From Candidatus Melainabacteria bacterium (GTDB taxonomy: Bacteria; Cyanobacteriota; Vampirovibrionia; LMEP-6097), in NCBI GenBank assembly GCA_005110385.1, contig DUDT01000003.1, positions 1-34,593 of the forward strand: a stretch of DNA of 34,593 nucleotides. Reading direction: 5' to 3'. Below are positions 16,229 through 24,723 of the stretch, piece by piece. A program made the position numbers and the translations under genes. Under the pieces are notes generated by a model that had not been told where the DNA came from, searched no databases, and was given only the letters and a program-made list of their open reading frames with translations. Position 1 is the stretch's first letter, and each line of letters opens with the position of its first letter.

Positions 16229-16733
16229 AGGCTTTATTAAATATCTCGTTATATACGTCAGAATTAGTATTAGATTTTAGGTTACAGTTTATGGGAGCGA
16301 AAATAAAAACACCAGAACCTACTCTTTCATAAGAACCATCCATCGCTACGGCAGCGCCACTGACAAAGTCTATTACTCTTTGAGAGCTTTCATTGTCCAA
16401 ATATTGAAGATTGACGATCACGGTATTGCGCGATTTTAAATTTTTCACTATTTCCATGCTATCTTCGAAGCTTCTTGGTTCTATTACTAATATATTCATG
16501 GATTTCGATTTAGTCATAACAGCCTCTAGATGATTACTGTTAGTATTTTTATTTCCAAATATAACATCCATTGACCCGCTCTCCGATGATTTTCTATCTA
16601 GTTCTTTTAATTTAGCTTCCACTTCACGACTAGGAGCTGGTATCTGAGAATCTTTCACTGCAAATAAACTATCAAAACCATCATCTAATGAATCCGACTT
16701 GGGACCTAACCATAACCTATTTATATTGAACAT
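16218..16733 (-). CDS. sepF: Cell division protein SepF
   Basis: Membrane-tethered FtsZ partner that bundles and anchors the Z-ring. The 171-residue protein has a variable N-terminal linker (1 to about 75). The SepF core follows: IEPRSFEDSMEIVKNLKSRN, then VIVNLQYLD and RVIDFVSGAAVAMDG, and an iron-like GSGVFIFAP strand. The N-terminus (MFNINRLW) is a plausible short amphipathic membrane-targeting segment. AAGGAG lies 11 bases upstream of the ATG. It is directly downstream (21 bases) of yggS on the same strand, the yggS-sepF order common in Firmicutes, Actinobacteria and Cyanobacteria. It overlaps convergent dprA by 11 bases. Confidence 0.92.
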   Translation of the reverse strand: MFNINRLWLGPKSDSLDDGFDSLFAVKDSQIPAPSREVEAKLKELDRKSSESGSMDVIFGNKNTNSNHLEAVMTKSKSMNILVIEPRSFEDSMEIVKNLKSRNTVIVNLQYLDNESSQRVIDFVSGAAVAMDGSYERVGSGVFIFAPINCNLKSNTNSDVYNEIFNKAFNQ

Positions 16734-16754
16734 AATTTACTTCACTCCTTACTA

Positions 16755-17423
16755 TTAACCAAACAACGCTTTCCCAATTCTAATCATCGTTGAACCCCGC
16801 TGAAGAGCAGCACAATAATCACTAGACATCCCTATAGATAAGTCAAATTCTGCATTTGGTCTTTGATTTTGTAGAAGACCAAGAAGATTTTTCATTATTC
16901 TAAAATTTTCATCTAATATTGATTCTGAACTTAAGTAGGCATTCATTGCCATCAATCCACGAACTTCAATATTTTCAAAACCAAGTAAATTATTTAATTC
17001 ATTTGCAAAATTTGAAGGAGTGAAGCCACTTTTATTAGCTTCATTAGATATATTAATCTGTAATAAAACAGCTTGTTTTATACCAAGTGAAGCAGAGCGC
17101 TTGTCAATGCTCTGCAAAAGCTCTAATGAATCGACTGATTGTATAAGTCTAAAATTACCTACAGCCTTATTTACTTTATTTTTCTGTAAAGTGCCGATAA
17201 GATGCCATTCGACATCATTGTTAAAATTATTACTGATTCTATTTATCCTGTTTAAAGCAGAAATAACATAATTTTCACCAAAAACTCTAACTCCCTCTGC
17301 ATAAGCTTCTAAGATCTGTTCGTCGCTAGCATATTTACTAACTGCAATAAGTTTTACGCTACTTTGCTGGGCAAATTTGCTAATGTTTTCATTTATTGTT
17401 TTTAGTTTTTCTTTTAAGCCCAT
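16755..17423 (-). CDS. yggS: YggS/PROSC-type pyridoxal phosphate homeostasis protein
   Basis: PLP-binding protein that buffers free PLP and affects amino and keto acid balance; no enzymatic turnover is established. The alanine-racemase-type TIM barrel is complete in 222 residues: KLIAVSKYAS with the PLP Lys30, VFGENYV, WHLIGTLQKNK, and the C-terminal phosphate-binding SIGMSSDY...GSTMIRIGKALFG. It lies immediately upstream of sepF, so the pair likely forms one transcript. The ATG at 17423 has no strong ribosome site. Confidence 0.93.
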   Translation of the reverse strand: MGLKEKLKTINENISKFAQQSSVKLIAVSKYASDEQILEAYAEGVRVFGENYVISALNRINRISNNFNNDVEWHLIGTLQKNKVNKAVGNFRLIQSVDSLELLQSIDKRSASLGIKQAVLLQINISNEANKSGFTPSNFANELNNLLGFENIEVRGLMAMNAYLSSESILDENFRIMKNLLGLLQNQRPNAEFDLSIGMSSDYCAALQRGSTMIRIGKALFG

Positions 17424-17568
17424 TTATAAAGGATTTTTGAGTGTTTTTGGGCCGAAACTCGGCCATGCTTATAGAATCCTATTAATCCAGTGTTCTGTCA
17501 AGAGTTAACCTTAGATATTTGAAAAATTAATCCTCCTGTATTTTGGCAGCAGTCCCCAAAAATAAAAT

Positions 17569-17594
17569 AGCCCCGCTGAGGAGACAGCAGGGCT
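17569..17594 (-). terminator. Rho-independent terminator downstream of flagellin
   Basis: Arms AGCCCCGCTG (17569-17578) and CAGCAGGGCT (17585-17594) enclose a 6-base loop. On the plus strand one pair is a C/A mismatch, but in minus-strand RNA the same position is a U-G wobble. On that strand the stem is followed by ATTTTATTTTT. This strand asymmetry and T tract mark it as a terminator for the minus-strand flagellin transcript. Confidence 0.8.
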
Positions 17595-17642
17595 AACGCA
17601 CAATTGCATACGACTAGTACGATGCAAAATTTATAAAATTGA

Positions 17643-17662
17643 TGCCCGAATTTATTCGGGCA
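17643..17662 (-). terminator. Proximal hairpin after flagellin
   Basis: Perfect 8-bp arms TGCCCGAA (17643-17650) and TTCGGGCA (17655-17662) with a 4-base loop lie about 88 bases past the flagellin stop. On the minus strand TCAATTTT follows, a weak T tract. It may be a first terminator or a 3' stabilising hairpin before the stronger one at 17569-17594. Confidence 0.6.
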
Positions 17663-17749
17663 CTTAGTGACCTAGTTTGATTAATTACAGTTATTTTAAT
17701 TACAGTTCAGTTACGTTACGAAAATTAAATTATCAGTAAAGTTTTTACT

Positions 17750-19027
17750 TTATGGCAATAAATCTAATAGCTGTTGTGGTTGAGCATTAGCTTGTGAAAG
17801 CATTGCTACTCCGGACCTTTGCAGTATTTGCTGTTTAACTAGAGAGCTACTCTCTAGTGCCATATCCGCATCAATGATTCTAGATTTAGATGCTTCGAGA
17901 TTTACTACTGATATGTCTTGAGAATTAATTTTACTCTCCATGCTTCCTTGAATGGCACCAAGGTGTGATCTCATGCGAGAAATATTATCGATCATCTTAG
18001 TGATGTCATCTAAATTACCATGAGATTGTGAAGTATTTGCGTATGAATTAATAGTAGCTCCAGTCACTCTAAGGCGGCTCAAAGTAAAGCCTGGAGTGTT
18101 AGAATTTTCCACTAATTGCCCGCCATCGTGCAGGAAATACTTAATAATATCAAGAGCTTTATTCGTTACCAAGCTCGCTGCTGGTGGGGTGACTGTTCTA
18201 CTACCAGCTACTGCTCTATTACTATCATAGGCATCTAATAGTAGTTCATCCATCGTATTAGCCTGATTAGTTCCAGTATCTAAAAATGTCGCGAGCCAAT
18301 TATCAAGAGCTGCATTGCTTGCACCTTGAGCTGTTAATTCACTTCTTATATCACCGATTACCTTAGTAACATAATCGAAGCTAGCTGTTCCAGCTGCAAC
18401 TTCTGCTGCTGCTGAATCTTGAGTTGCAGTGAGTGGAATGTAAGAATAGTTAGCATCTATATTTATCCCTCTTTCCGAGATGAAAACTGGTGTTGCGACT
18501 ACTGTTTTGTCAATATAAGCTGGACCAAACTGTAAATTAGTAACCTCGCTAAATGTAATACCACTTTGAATAGTCCTATCAGTTTGATTGGTTCTATCAG
18601 TGCTAGCGCCTTTAAGCATCGTTACGCTATTGAACCTAGTTGTATTGGAGATATCTTCGACGTTTTTCACGCGTTCGTTAATTTCCCTTTGTAAAGCATT
18701 TCTTTCATCGGCGCCATTGGTACCGTTAGCTGCTTGAATCATCAACTCTCTTATTCTCTGCAAGTCATCTTGCATAGCTTGGAGCTGACCCTCTGTTACT
18801 TGAATTAAACTTATACCATCCATTTGGTTTTGAATAGTCTTTCTGTAAGCTCTAACGTCAGACGTTATTCTTTGAGAAATAGTCATGCCAGCTGCATCAT
18901 CACCGGCATTATTAACTCTTTTACCAGTTGATAATCTTTTTGCTGTGACTTCTAAGTCTCTATTATTTGTTCTTAAAGCTGCTTGCGCGTCAAGGCTTAG
19001 CCTGTTTGTGTTAATTACTAGTCCCAT
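17750..19027 (-). CDS. Flagellin
   Basis: Filament subunit of the bacterial flagellum, exported by the flagellar type III apparatus. The 425-residue protein has the conserved N-terminal D0/D1 helices (SLDAQAALRTNNRDLEVTAK, RLSTGKRVNNAGDDAAGM, QMDGISLIQVTEGQL). The C-terminal D0/D1 partner ends QQILQRSGVAMLSQANAQP and QQLLDLLP. A central variable region (about 150-330), rich in Ala, Thr and Asp, is the surface-exposed D2/D3 part. The start is decided by a strong TTGGAGGAG ribosome site 5-6 bases before ATG. It has its own sigma-28-like promoter and terminators. No other flagellar gene lies in the window, so it is transcribed alone. Confidence 0.96.
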   Translation of the reverse strand: MGLVINTNRLSLDAQAALRTNNRDLEVTAKRLSTGKRVNNAGDDAAGMTISQRITSDVRAYRKTIQNQMDGISLIQVTEGQLQAMQDDLQRIRELMIQAANGTNGADERNALQREINERVKNVEDISNTTRFNSVTMLKGASTDRTNQTDRTIQSGITFSEVTNLQFGPAYIDKTVVATPVFISERGINIDANYSYIPLTATQDSAAAEVAAGTASFDYVTKVIGDIRSELTAQGASNAALDNWLATFLDTGTNQANTMDELLLDAYDSNRAVAGSRTVTPPAASLVTNKALDIIKYFLHDGGQLVENSNTPGFTLSRLRVTGATINSYANTSQSHGNLDDITKMIDNISRMRSHLGAIQGSMESKINSQDISVVNLEASKSRIIDADMALESSSLVKQQILQRSGVAMLSQANAQPQQLLDLLP

Positions 19028-19125
19028 TGTTCTCCTCCAAATTGACTTTGTTTTTTGTTTTGTGCGTTTTGTAAACTTGTGCGTTGCTTACAAGTATATA
19101 AATCGGCAATAGTGGAGAAACCTAG
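19028..19125 (-). promoter_or_regulatory. Sigma-28-like promoter and structured leader of flagellin
   Basis: On the minus strand GCCGATTT (19107-19100) matches the FliA -10 consensus GCCGATAA at six of eight positions. CTAGGTTT sits 10 bases upstream (19125-19118), resembling TAAAGTTT. The leader has a hairpin ACTTGT/ACAAGT (19075-19095, plus coordinates) and two copies of ACGCACAA (plus-strand TTGTGCGT at 19060-19067 and 19077-19084). It ends in the strong ribosome site. Spacing between the promoter boxes is one base shorter than consensus. Confidence 0.6.
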
Positions 19126-19302
19126 GTCGGGAAGATGCTTGAAGTTTCAAATAAATTTTAGCTTTCAAGGCTAGTGCTTAAAAGCTAATCCAATGCAGTG
19201 ATTCTATCGTGTTTAATTTAATTTAGTTTATGTATATTCTTGAAAGTGCTTAGTGAACATGACTGATGATTAATCTGCAAGTAGTATAAATATTATCAAT
19301 AG
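19126..19302. other. Intergenic spacer between flagellin promoter and plsC
   Basis: About 177 AT-rich bases downstream of plsC and upstream of the flagellin promoter. I see no ORF, RNA gene or clear terminator in it. Confidence 0.5.
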
Positions 19303-19947
19303 TTAAACTTTTTCACTAGATTCTATCTTATAGTCGCAAAGCTGAGAAATAAGTTCAAGGCATCTTTTTGATTCACTTTCAATAGGAGTTTTCATCTCTG
19401 GCATATAAGGCTCCCCAAATTTAATAAGTACTTTGCCATCATCACGGTAGCTTATGCCAGTAGGAATTATGGGAGTTTTAGTTAATCTAGACATGAATAC
19501 CGCACCATTATTGGGTGTTCCTAGGTATTCAGTTTTAGAACGCGTGCCTTCTATAAAGATTACTAATTTCCACGCTTCTCTATTAAGAATCTTTTTTACT
19601 AATTTTAGAGTAGAGCTCCCAGTATTATCTCTGTCTACAGGAATGGCAGATAAAAGGCTGATAAGGTAGCCTAGTATGGGGTTTGAAAACAGTTCACGTT
19701 TAGCAAGAAAGCTAATGGGTGGTCTAATAAATAGCCCTAATAAAGGCGGATCATTTAAAGAGCGGTGATTAGCTGCGAAGATATAGTTTTTATTTTGATC
19801 GAATTTTTTTCCAGTAAATTCTACTTCTACTTTATATATAAGATTAAAGTAAAAAGAAAGAAAGAAAACCCCTATTAATTGAGAAAGATGGCTTAAGGTT
19901 GAGCCATAAAAATTTTTCAATTCGAATCTTTGTTTAGTTTCATTCAT
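19303..19947 (-). CDS. plsC: 1-acyl-sn-glycerol-3-phosphate acyltransferase (PlsC-like)
   Basis: Membrane-bound acyltransferase that makes phosphatidic acid from lysophosphatidate. The 214-residue protein has an N-terminal hydrophobic segment (about 21-40, LSQLIGVFFLSFYFNLIY). The catalytic HX4D motif is NHRSLND (His61, Asp66). Block III is FIEGTRSKTE (EGTRS 133-137), and the conserved proline segment is TPIIPTGISYRD. Length and motif order fit PlsC; other LPLAT-family acceptors cannot be excluded. It is divergent from the aminotransferase with a 44-base gap. Confidence 0.88.
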   Translation of the reverse strand: MNETKQRFELKNFYGSTLSHLSQLIGVFFLSFYFNLIYKVEVEFTGKKFDQNKNYIFAANHRSLNDPPLLGLFIRPPISFLAKRELFSNPILGYLISLLSAIPVDRDNTGSSTLKLVKKILNREAWKLVIFIEGTRSKTEYLGTPNNGAVFMSRLTKTPIIPTGISYRDDGKVLIKFGEPYMPEMKTPIESESKRCLELISQLCDYKIESSEKV

Positions 19948-19991
19948 AAAGAAAGAAAGTATCGAGTCTTGCTATCATAGCTTATTATAAA

Positions 19992-21305
19992 ATGGTTTTT
20001 TTTGAAACGAAGGCTAAAATTTCTCTAGATCCTATAGTTGGTCTTGTACAAAAAGCTAGCGAGGATACTAATTCACATAAGCTCCTTGCTATAGTCGGTT
20101 CAGCGATGGATGATGCAGGTAAGTTGATAGTCCCAGATGCCCTCAATCAAGTTGCTTTGGAGATAGTTCAGCAAGGGCTTAATATGGAATATGCTCCTAG
20201 TGGTGGTTTAAAGGACTTGGCTCCTTTAATTACTGAGGAGTTCGTGGGTAAGGATAATTTACATAAACTTTACTCTGAAAATATTCGTCGTGCGGAAGTA
20301 GTTACTGGTGGTGGTACTAACGCTATTTCCCTTTCTTTAATGACCTGTACTAAGTCTAATGATCCTATAATTGTTCAGAGACCACATTGGGCTGGTTATG
20401 ATAGTGTTGCGCTAGGTATAGGTCGCAGTAATCTTATTAACTTTGAGCTTCTAGATAAAGATTTAAAATTTAATCTTGATAGCTTGGCTAAGGCTTTAAA
20501 TTTCGCAGTTAAATCTCTACCATTCGATTCTACCAGTAAGATTACTCTTATTTTAAATACTCCTTTTGATAATCCTTTGGGAAAGGAAATTAGTCACGCT
20601 GATTTAATGGAGATAGCGAATCTTCTAGGTACTTATAAAAACCAAAAATTTCTAGTAATTTTAGATGTAGCTTATATAGACTTCGGACCGACTGCTAAGG
20701 ACTATGCGAAGTTATCTTTTATCAGTGATTTCTTTAAGAAGGCTGGTTTAGAGAATTTAAGTCTAATAGTCGCTTCTACTTTATCTAAGAGCTTTGCGAT
20801 GTATGGTGCTAGAGTCGGGGCTGCGACGCTGTTTTCGCCTAAATATGAAAATGTCTCTGAGTGGAAAGATATAGCTGGTGGTGTACTCAGAGGTACTTTA
20901 AGTAATCTCTCTCGAACCAGTCAAGAAATAGCTTTAAAGATACTGTCAGATTCATCAAGATTATCTTCTATTCATGAATTTCAGCGTAATACCGTCGCTA
21001 TGATTAATAAGCGCCGTGAGCATTTTGTAAATAAAATTAGCGCGAGTTTGCCTGAAGAATTAGAGATGATAAGCCCAGATGGTGGTTTTTTTCTGTCCTT
21101 TAGGCTGAGAAATGAGATATTAGGAGGTTTCCCTGATTTCGCGAAAAGGCTTTCCGAAAGCTTTATCTCTAGCAGTGTTTACATTCCTGTTCTTTGTGAG
21201 CAGTTCATCCGCGTGCCTATTTGTGGATTAAGGGAAGAGCTTTTGGATTTAGTCGCAGATAAAATTACAGAGCATACTTCAAAGATTTTTGGAAAAGTCC
21301 ATTAA
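19992..21305 (+). CDS. PLP-dependent class I/II aminotransferase
   Basis: Fold-type I aminotransferase of 437 residues, probably acting on aspartate, tyrosine or a related amino acid. PLP-site residues are visible: Asp225 and Tyr228 in LDVAYIDFG, the Schiff-base Lys266 in STLSKSFAMYGARVG, and Arg274 after it. NTPFDNPLG (189-197) is a variant of the N-x4-NPTG motif. C-terminal SPDGGFFLSFR and FIRVPICGL supply the substrate carboxylate-binding region. hflX starts 3 bases after its stop, then mdh, suggesting one operon. In that operon this enzyme could interconvert aspartate and oxaloacetate next to malate dehydrogenase; this is inference. Confidence 0.85.
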   Translation: MVFFETKAKISLDPIVGLVQKASEDTNSHKLLAIVGSAMDDAGKLIVPDALNQVALEIVQQGLNMEYAPSGGLKDLAPLITEEFVGKDNLHKLYSENIRRAEVVTGGGTNAISLSLMTCTKSNDPIIVQRPHWAGYDSVALGIGRSNLINFELLDKDLKFNLDSLAKALNFAVKSLPFDSTSKITLILNTPFDNPLGKEISHADLMEIANLLGTYKNQKFLVILDVAYIDFGPTAKDYAKLSFISDFFKKAGLENLSLIVASTLSKSFAMYGARVGAATLFSPKYENVSEWKDIAGGVLRGTLSNLSRTSQEIALKILSDSSRLSSIHEFQRNTVAMINKRREHFVNKISASLPEELEMISPDGGFFLSFRLRNEILGGFPDFAKRLSESFISSSVYIPVLCEQFIRVPICGLREELLDLVADKITEHTSKIFGKVH

Positions 21306-21308
21306 GGG

Positions 21309-22520
21309 ATGAAAGAAAAAGCAGTCTTAATTGACATAATTAGTTCAGATATCACTAAAAGAGAATCAGAGCTTAGGCTTGAAGAGCTTAATAGCTTAGT
21401 TAAAACTTATGGCGGAGTGAGTTCTGAATATATAGTACAGAAAAGAAGCAGTCCTAATTATAAGACTTATGTTGGAGAAGGCAAGCTTACTGAGCTGTTA
21501 GATCGTTTTGAAAATTTCGATGATTTAGATGTAATTATTATTAATAATATTCTTAAACCTCGGCAGATATATAATTTAGAAGAATTTTGTATTAATTATC
21601 AGATCGGAAAGAAAAAAGAGGATGAGGAGAGCTTGCGCTGGGAGAATCCGAAAAAGATTAAGGTTTGGGATAGAGTTGATTTAATTTTAAAGATTTTTGA
21701 TAAACATGCGACTACCGTTGAAGCTAAGTTGCAGATTGAGCTTGCCAGTATTAAACATATGGGACCACGCATATTTGGTATGGGTCTAGAGCTTTCTCGT
21801 CAGGCTGGTGGTATCGGTACTATCGGTGCTGGTGAATCGAATACCGAGATGATGAAACGCCACTTACAGAAACGTGAAAAACTTATAGAGGGAAAGATAG
21901 AGCAGTACGGTGATGTACAGCGTCGTCACCGTGATTCACGCCGAAATAAAAATTTTAAAACTATTGCCTTAGCAGGCTATACCAATGCTGGCAAAAGTAC
22001 CCTGAAGCGCGCACTGACCAAAAAGCAGAATACTTATGTAGCAGATGAGCTTTTTGCTACATTGGATTCCACTGTAGGTGAGCTTTACTTACCGCTTTCA
22101 CACCAGAAAGTGATGATCGCAGATACTATCGGTTTTATCCAAGATTTACCACCAGATTTAATTGATGCTTTTAAATCCACACTAGCAGAGATAGTTGAGG
22201 CTGATATTATTTTTCATTTAATAGATATTTCGGATAAAAGTCTTTTTTTGAAAATTCGTGTAGTTGAAGATGTGCTTAGGCAGCTGCATGTAGATAAGGA
22301 TAAGGAAAAATATTATATATTTAATAAGTTAGATAAATTGGATGAAGCTGTCACAGAGGGGGAGATGACTTTAGAAGAGAAAGATACATTAATGATAAGG
22401 CTGAAATCAGAGTTCGCAGCTTTTTTTCCTATCTTTATCTCGGCTACTGACAAGAGCTCTTTAAGTGAATTAATTGAGGGGATTGATTTAAAATTTGGCA
22501 ATCTTGGCATATCTGGGTAA
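21309..22520 (+). CDS. hflX: GTPase HflX
   Basis: Ribosome-associated GTPase that splits stalled 70S ribosomes under stress. The N-terminal HflX domain contains YVGEGKLTEL and the long helical hairpin DRVDLILKIFDKHATTVEAK. The G domain follows: P-loop GYTNAGKST (223-231), switch I TLDST (251-255), DTIGF (272-276) and NKLD (339-342). Two deviations stand out. A charged insert (about 100-118, KKKEDEESLRWENPKKIK) precedes the DR helix, and the GPGE-type Gly-rich linker reads GTIGAGESNTE. It is tightly linked to the aminotransferase (3 bases) and to mdh (9 bases). Confidence 0.93.
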   Translation: MKEKAVLIDIISSDITKRESELRLEELNSLVKTYGGVSSEYIVQKRSSPNYKTYVGEGKLTELLDRFENFDDLDVIIINNILKPRQIYNLEEFCINYQIGKKKEDEESLRWENPKKIKVWDRVDLILKIFDKHATTVEAKLQIELASIKHMGPRIFGMGLELSRQAGGIGTIGAGESNTEMMKRHLQKREKLIEGKIEQYGDVQRRHRDSRRNKNFKTIALAGYTNAGKSTLKRALTKKQNTYVADELFATLDSTVGELYLPLSHQKVMIADTIGFIQDLPPDLIDAFKSTLAEIVEADIIFHLIDISDKSLFLKIRVVEDVLRQLHVDKDKEKYYIFNKLDKLDEAVTEGEMTLEEKDTLMIRLKSEFAAFFPIFISATDKSSLSELIEGIDLKFGNLGISG

Positions 22521-22529
22521 AATGAATTT

Positions 22530-23486
22530 ATGAAACAATCCAAAGTAACAGTTATTGGTGCTGGTAATGTCGGGGCTACGGCAGCTCAGAGATTAGCAGA
22601 AAAGAATATAGCCAATGTGGTTTTAATTGATGTCGCAGAAGGTATAGCTAAAGGTAAGGCTTTAGATCTTATGGAAGCAAGACCAGTAGAGCTTGAAGAT
22701 AGATATATTGTAGGTGGCTCTGATTATGTACTTTCAGAAGCTTCTGATGTGGTTTTAATGACAGCTGGACTAGCAAGAAAACCAGGGATGAGTCGTGATG
22801 ATCTTTTAAAGATAAATGCTGATATAGTTACTGCTTGTATTGAAAATGCTTATAAATATTCTCCAGATGCGATATTTATAGTAGTTTCTAATCCAGTAGA
22901 TGCAATGACGCAGTTGACTCATCAGATACTTTCAGCTAAAGGTGTAGCTAAAAATAAAATTATAGGCATGGCTGGGGTTTTAGATAGTTCTCGTATGGCT
23001 TTTTTCATTGCTGAGGCTTTAGATGTTTCTGTTAAAAATATTCAACCTTGTGTGCTCGGTGGTCATGGAGATGATATGGTACCTGTAGCAAGATATACTA
23101 CTGTAGCTGGAATTCCACTCCCAGAATTGCTTTCAGAAGAAAAAATTAATGTGATTATCGAAAGAACACAGAAAGGTGGTATAGAGATAGTTAATCTTTT
23201 ACAGACTGGCTCAGCTTTCTATGCGCCAGCGAGTTCTGCTGTCGAAATGATAGACGCTATTCTATTAAATAAAAAACAGATACTGCCGTGTTCTTGTTAT
23301 TTAGAAGGTGAATATGGTATCTCTGGTGTTTTTGTTGGGGTACCGACTAAACTTTCTAGTAATGGAATTGAGCAGATTCTAGAGCTTAAGCTTACAGAGT
23401 CTGAGTTAGCTGCACTTAAATCTTCAGCAGAGTCTGTTCGTAAAAATATTCAGAGATTAGATGAGCTTAGGCAGCTTACCTCTTAA
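22530..23486 (+). CDS. mdh: Malate dehydrogenase (LDH-like type)
   Basis: NAD-dependent interconversion of malate and oxaloacetate. The 318-residue protein has the NAD-binding GAGNVGA (10-16). The substrate loop ARKPGMSRDDL has Arg83, the residue that selects malate over lactate (Gln in LDH), and Arg89. SNPVDAMT (Asn121), SSR with Arg155, and the catalytic GGHGDDMVP with His179 are also present. It belongs to the LDH-like, type 3 MDH group. It is the last gene of the run from 19992. An inverted repeat lies downstream, before the next gene. Confidence 0.94.
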   Translation: MKQSKVTVIGAGNVGATAAQRLAEKNIANVVLIDVAEGIAKGKALDLMEARPVELEDRYIVGGSDYVLSEASDVVLMTAGLARKPGMSRDDLLKINADIVTACIENAYKYSPDAIFIVVSNPVDAMTQLTHQILSAKGVAKNKIIGMAGVLDSSRMAFFIAEALDVSVKNIQPCVLGGHGDDMVPVARYTTVAGIPLPELLSEEKINVIIERTQKGGIEIVNLLQTGSAFYAPASSAVEMIDAILLNKKQILPCSCYLEGEYGISGVFVGVPTKLSSNGIEQILELKLTESELAALKSSAESVRKNIQRLDELRQLTS

Positions 23487-23519
23487 AATATTAAGTTATT
23501 ACCTTGCTTAATAGTCAAT

Positions 23520-23558
23520 TATAGATATTTTAGCTAAATTTAGGGTATGATATCTATA
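23520..23558 (+). promoter_or_regulatory. Inverted repeat over a putative -10 box upstream of 23601
   Basis: Perfect 9-bp arms TATAGATAT (23520-23528) and ATATCTATA (23550-23558) are separated by 21 bases. A -10-like TATGAT (23546-23551) overlaps the start of the right arm, about 50 bases before the ATG at 23601. No good -35 is seen. This could be a repressor site or chance in AT-rich DNA. Confidence 0.3.
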
Positions 23559-23600
23559 CATATTGGTATTATTTCCATATTGGGGCGTTAGAGTGTCTTA

Positions 23601-24698
23601 ATGTCTATTAACTTAACTGTTAATAAATTTTTTGATCCTGTTGTTAATTTAGCTAAGTCAAGTCTCGCTAAAATTTATCAGGTATTACCTTCTTCTGCTC
23701 AGAAATTTTTTCTAGGCGTTACGACGAAAGCTTCACCAGAGGTGTTAAAGGGTTTACATGCAGATGTAAGTGCATCTGAACACGTTAAGGTTTTATCTAA
23801 TAAATTAAATCAGCTTTTAACAAGAAATGGAGATATAGCCGTGTTTTTTTCAGATCCTCACCAAGCTGGACCTTACGCGTTCCCTAATGCTATTCAGAAA
23901 GCTCTTCGCTCTAATCCTTTACCAGACGAATTAAAGGCTCAATTTGAAAAACAAGGTTTAAAAATCGATGAATATTTAAATATGGCATTAAACCCAACTC
24001 ATACTGGTTTAGTGGTCAAAACTCCAGAGGGATTCACTTTTGTTCACATAGATCTTCGCTCTCAGCGACCTAGTAAAGAAAATATAAGTCCATTTAATGG
24101 TGAACTTAAGATGGAGGGGCTTGAGGAAGTAAGTAAGCGCGCTATTGCTTTTCGCACTGATTTTGAGTTTATTAAAGTGGGACGAGTTGAAAATACGACA
24201 AATTTTTTAGCAGAACTTAAAGAAATTAAAAAGGAACTTCATTATTATGTTCCAGTACTCTTCTCAAGAGCCATGCAAATTTTAGGAAACGAGAAATTAG
24301 GACCATCCATTGAAAATTATTTAAGTAATTTAACTGATAAGCTACCAAAACAGCATTTAAGTAATTTACGAGCGAGTCTTGTAAACAGCTTACCTAGTTT
24401 CCCTGCTTTTTCTTCAGCCGTGCATAATCCTGAGGATAGTAGGGCTAGAAATGCTAGTGCAACTCAGTTGAGTAGAGAAGTTAAAAGGGGAATACCAACT
24501 AAATTAGTGTGTAGTGACTTAGTCGCTCATTTACTTTCATCGAAGGTTAAATTAGATAATGCCTTCGAGTCAGTTAAATCTAATTTGCAGGATATCTCTC
24601 AAAGTGCGACACCAAGTAATCTCTATGATATTTTAAGACAGACACTATATCAAAACAAAGAAATTAATCAAAATAGCCTAATGCACAGTTTCGCCTAG
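23601..24698 (+). CDS. Unknown protein, possibly a permuted papain-fold (YiiX/NlpC-P60-like) hydrolase
   Basis: A 365-residue protein with no close family that I can name. Three spaced motifs recall circularly permuted papain-fold enzymes of the YiiX/LRAT group, in which a GD strand and a His come first and the nucleophilic Cys last. These are NGDIAVFF (76-83), THTGLVVK (133-140, His134) with FTFVHIDL after it, and KLVCSDLVAHLL (301-312, Cys304) near the C-terminus. Between them lies an insert of about 150 residues. The N-terminus (FDPVVNLAKSSLAKIY) is an amphipathic helix, not a signal peptide. It is convergent with nuoI, with 24 bases between stops. The fold assignment is inference from motif order alone. 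Confidence 0.6.
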   Translation: MSINLTVNKFFDPVVNLAKSSLAKIYQVLPSSAQKFFLGVTTKASPEVLKGLHADVSASEHVKVLSNKLNQLLTRNGDIAVFFSDPHQAGPYAFPNAIQKALRSNPLPDELKAQFEKQGLKIDEYLNMALNPTHTGLVVKTPEGFTFVHIDLRSQRPSKENISPFNGELKMEGLEEVSKRAIAFRTDFEFIKVGRVENTTNFLAELKEIKKELHYYVPVLFSRAMQILGNEKLGPSIENYLSNLTDKLPKQHLSNLRASLVNSLPSFPAFSSAVHNPEDSRARNASATQLSREVKRGIPTKLVCSDLVAHLLSSKVKLDNAFESVKSNLQDISQSATPSNLYDILRQTLYQNKEINQNSLMHSFA

Positions 24699-24723
24699 GG
24701 GCTACGTTTGCGGCTAATCCCCT
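24697..24723. terminator. Small hairpin between convergent stops
   Basis: Arms AGGGG (24697-24701) and CCCCT (24719-24723) span the gap between the gene ending at 24698 and the nuoI stop. The stem is only 5 bp with a long loop and no clear T tract, so termination is uncertain. Confidence 0.3.
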
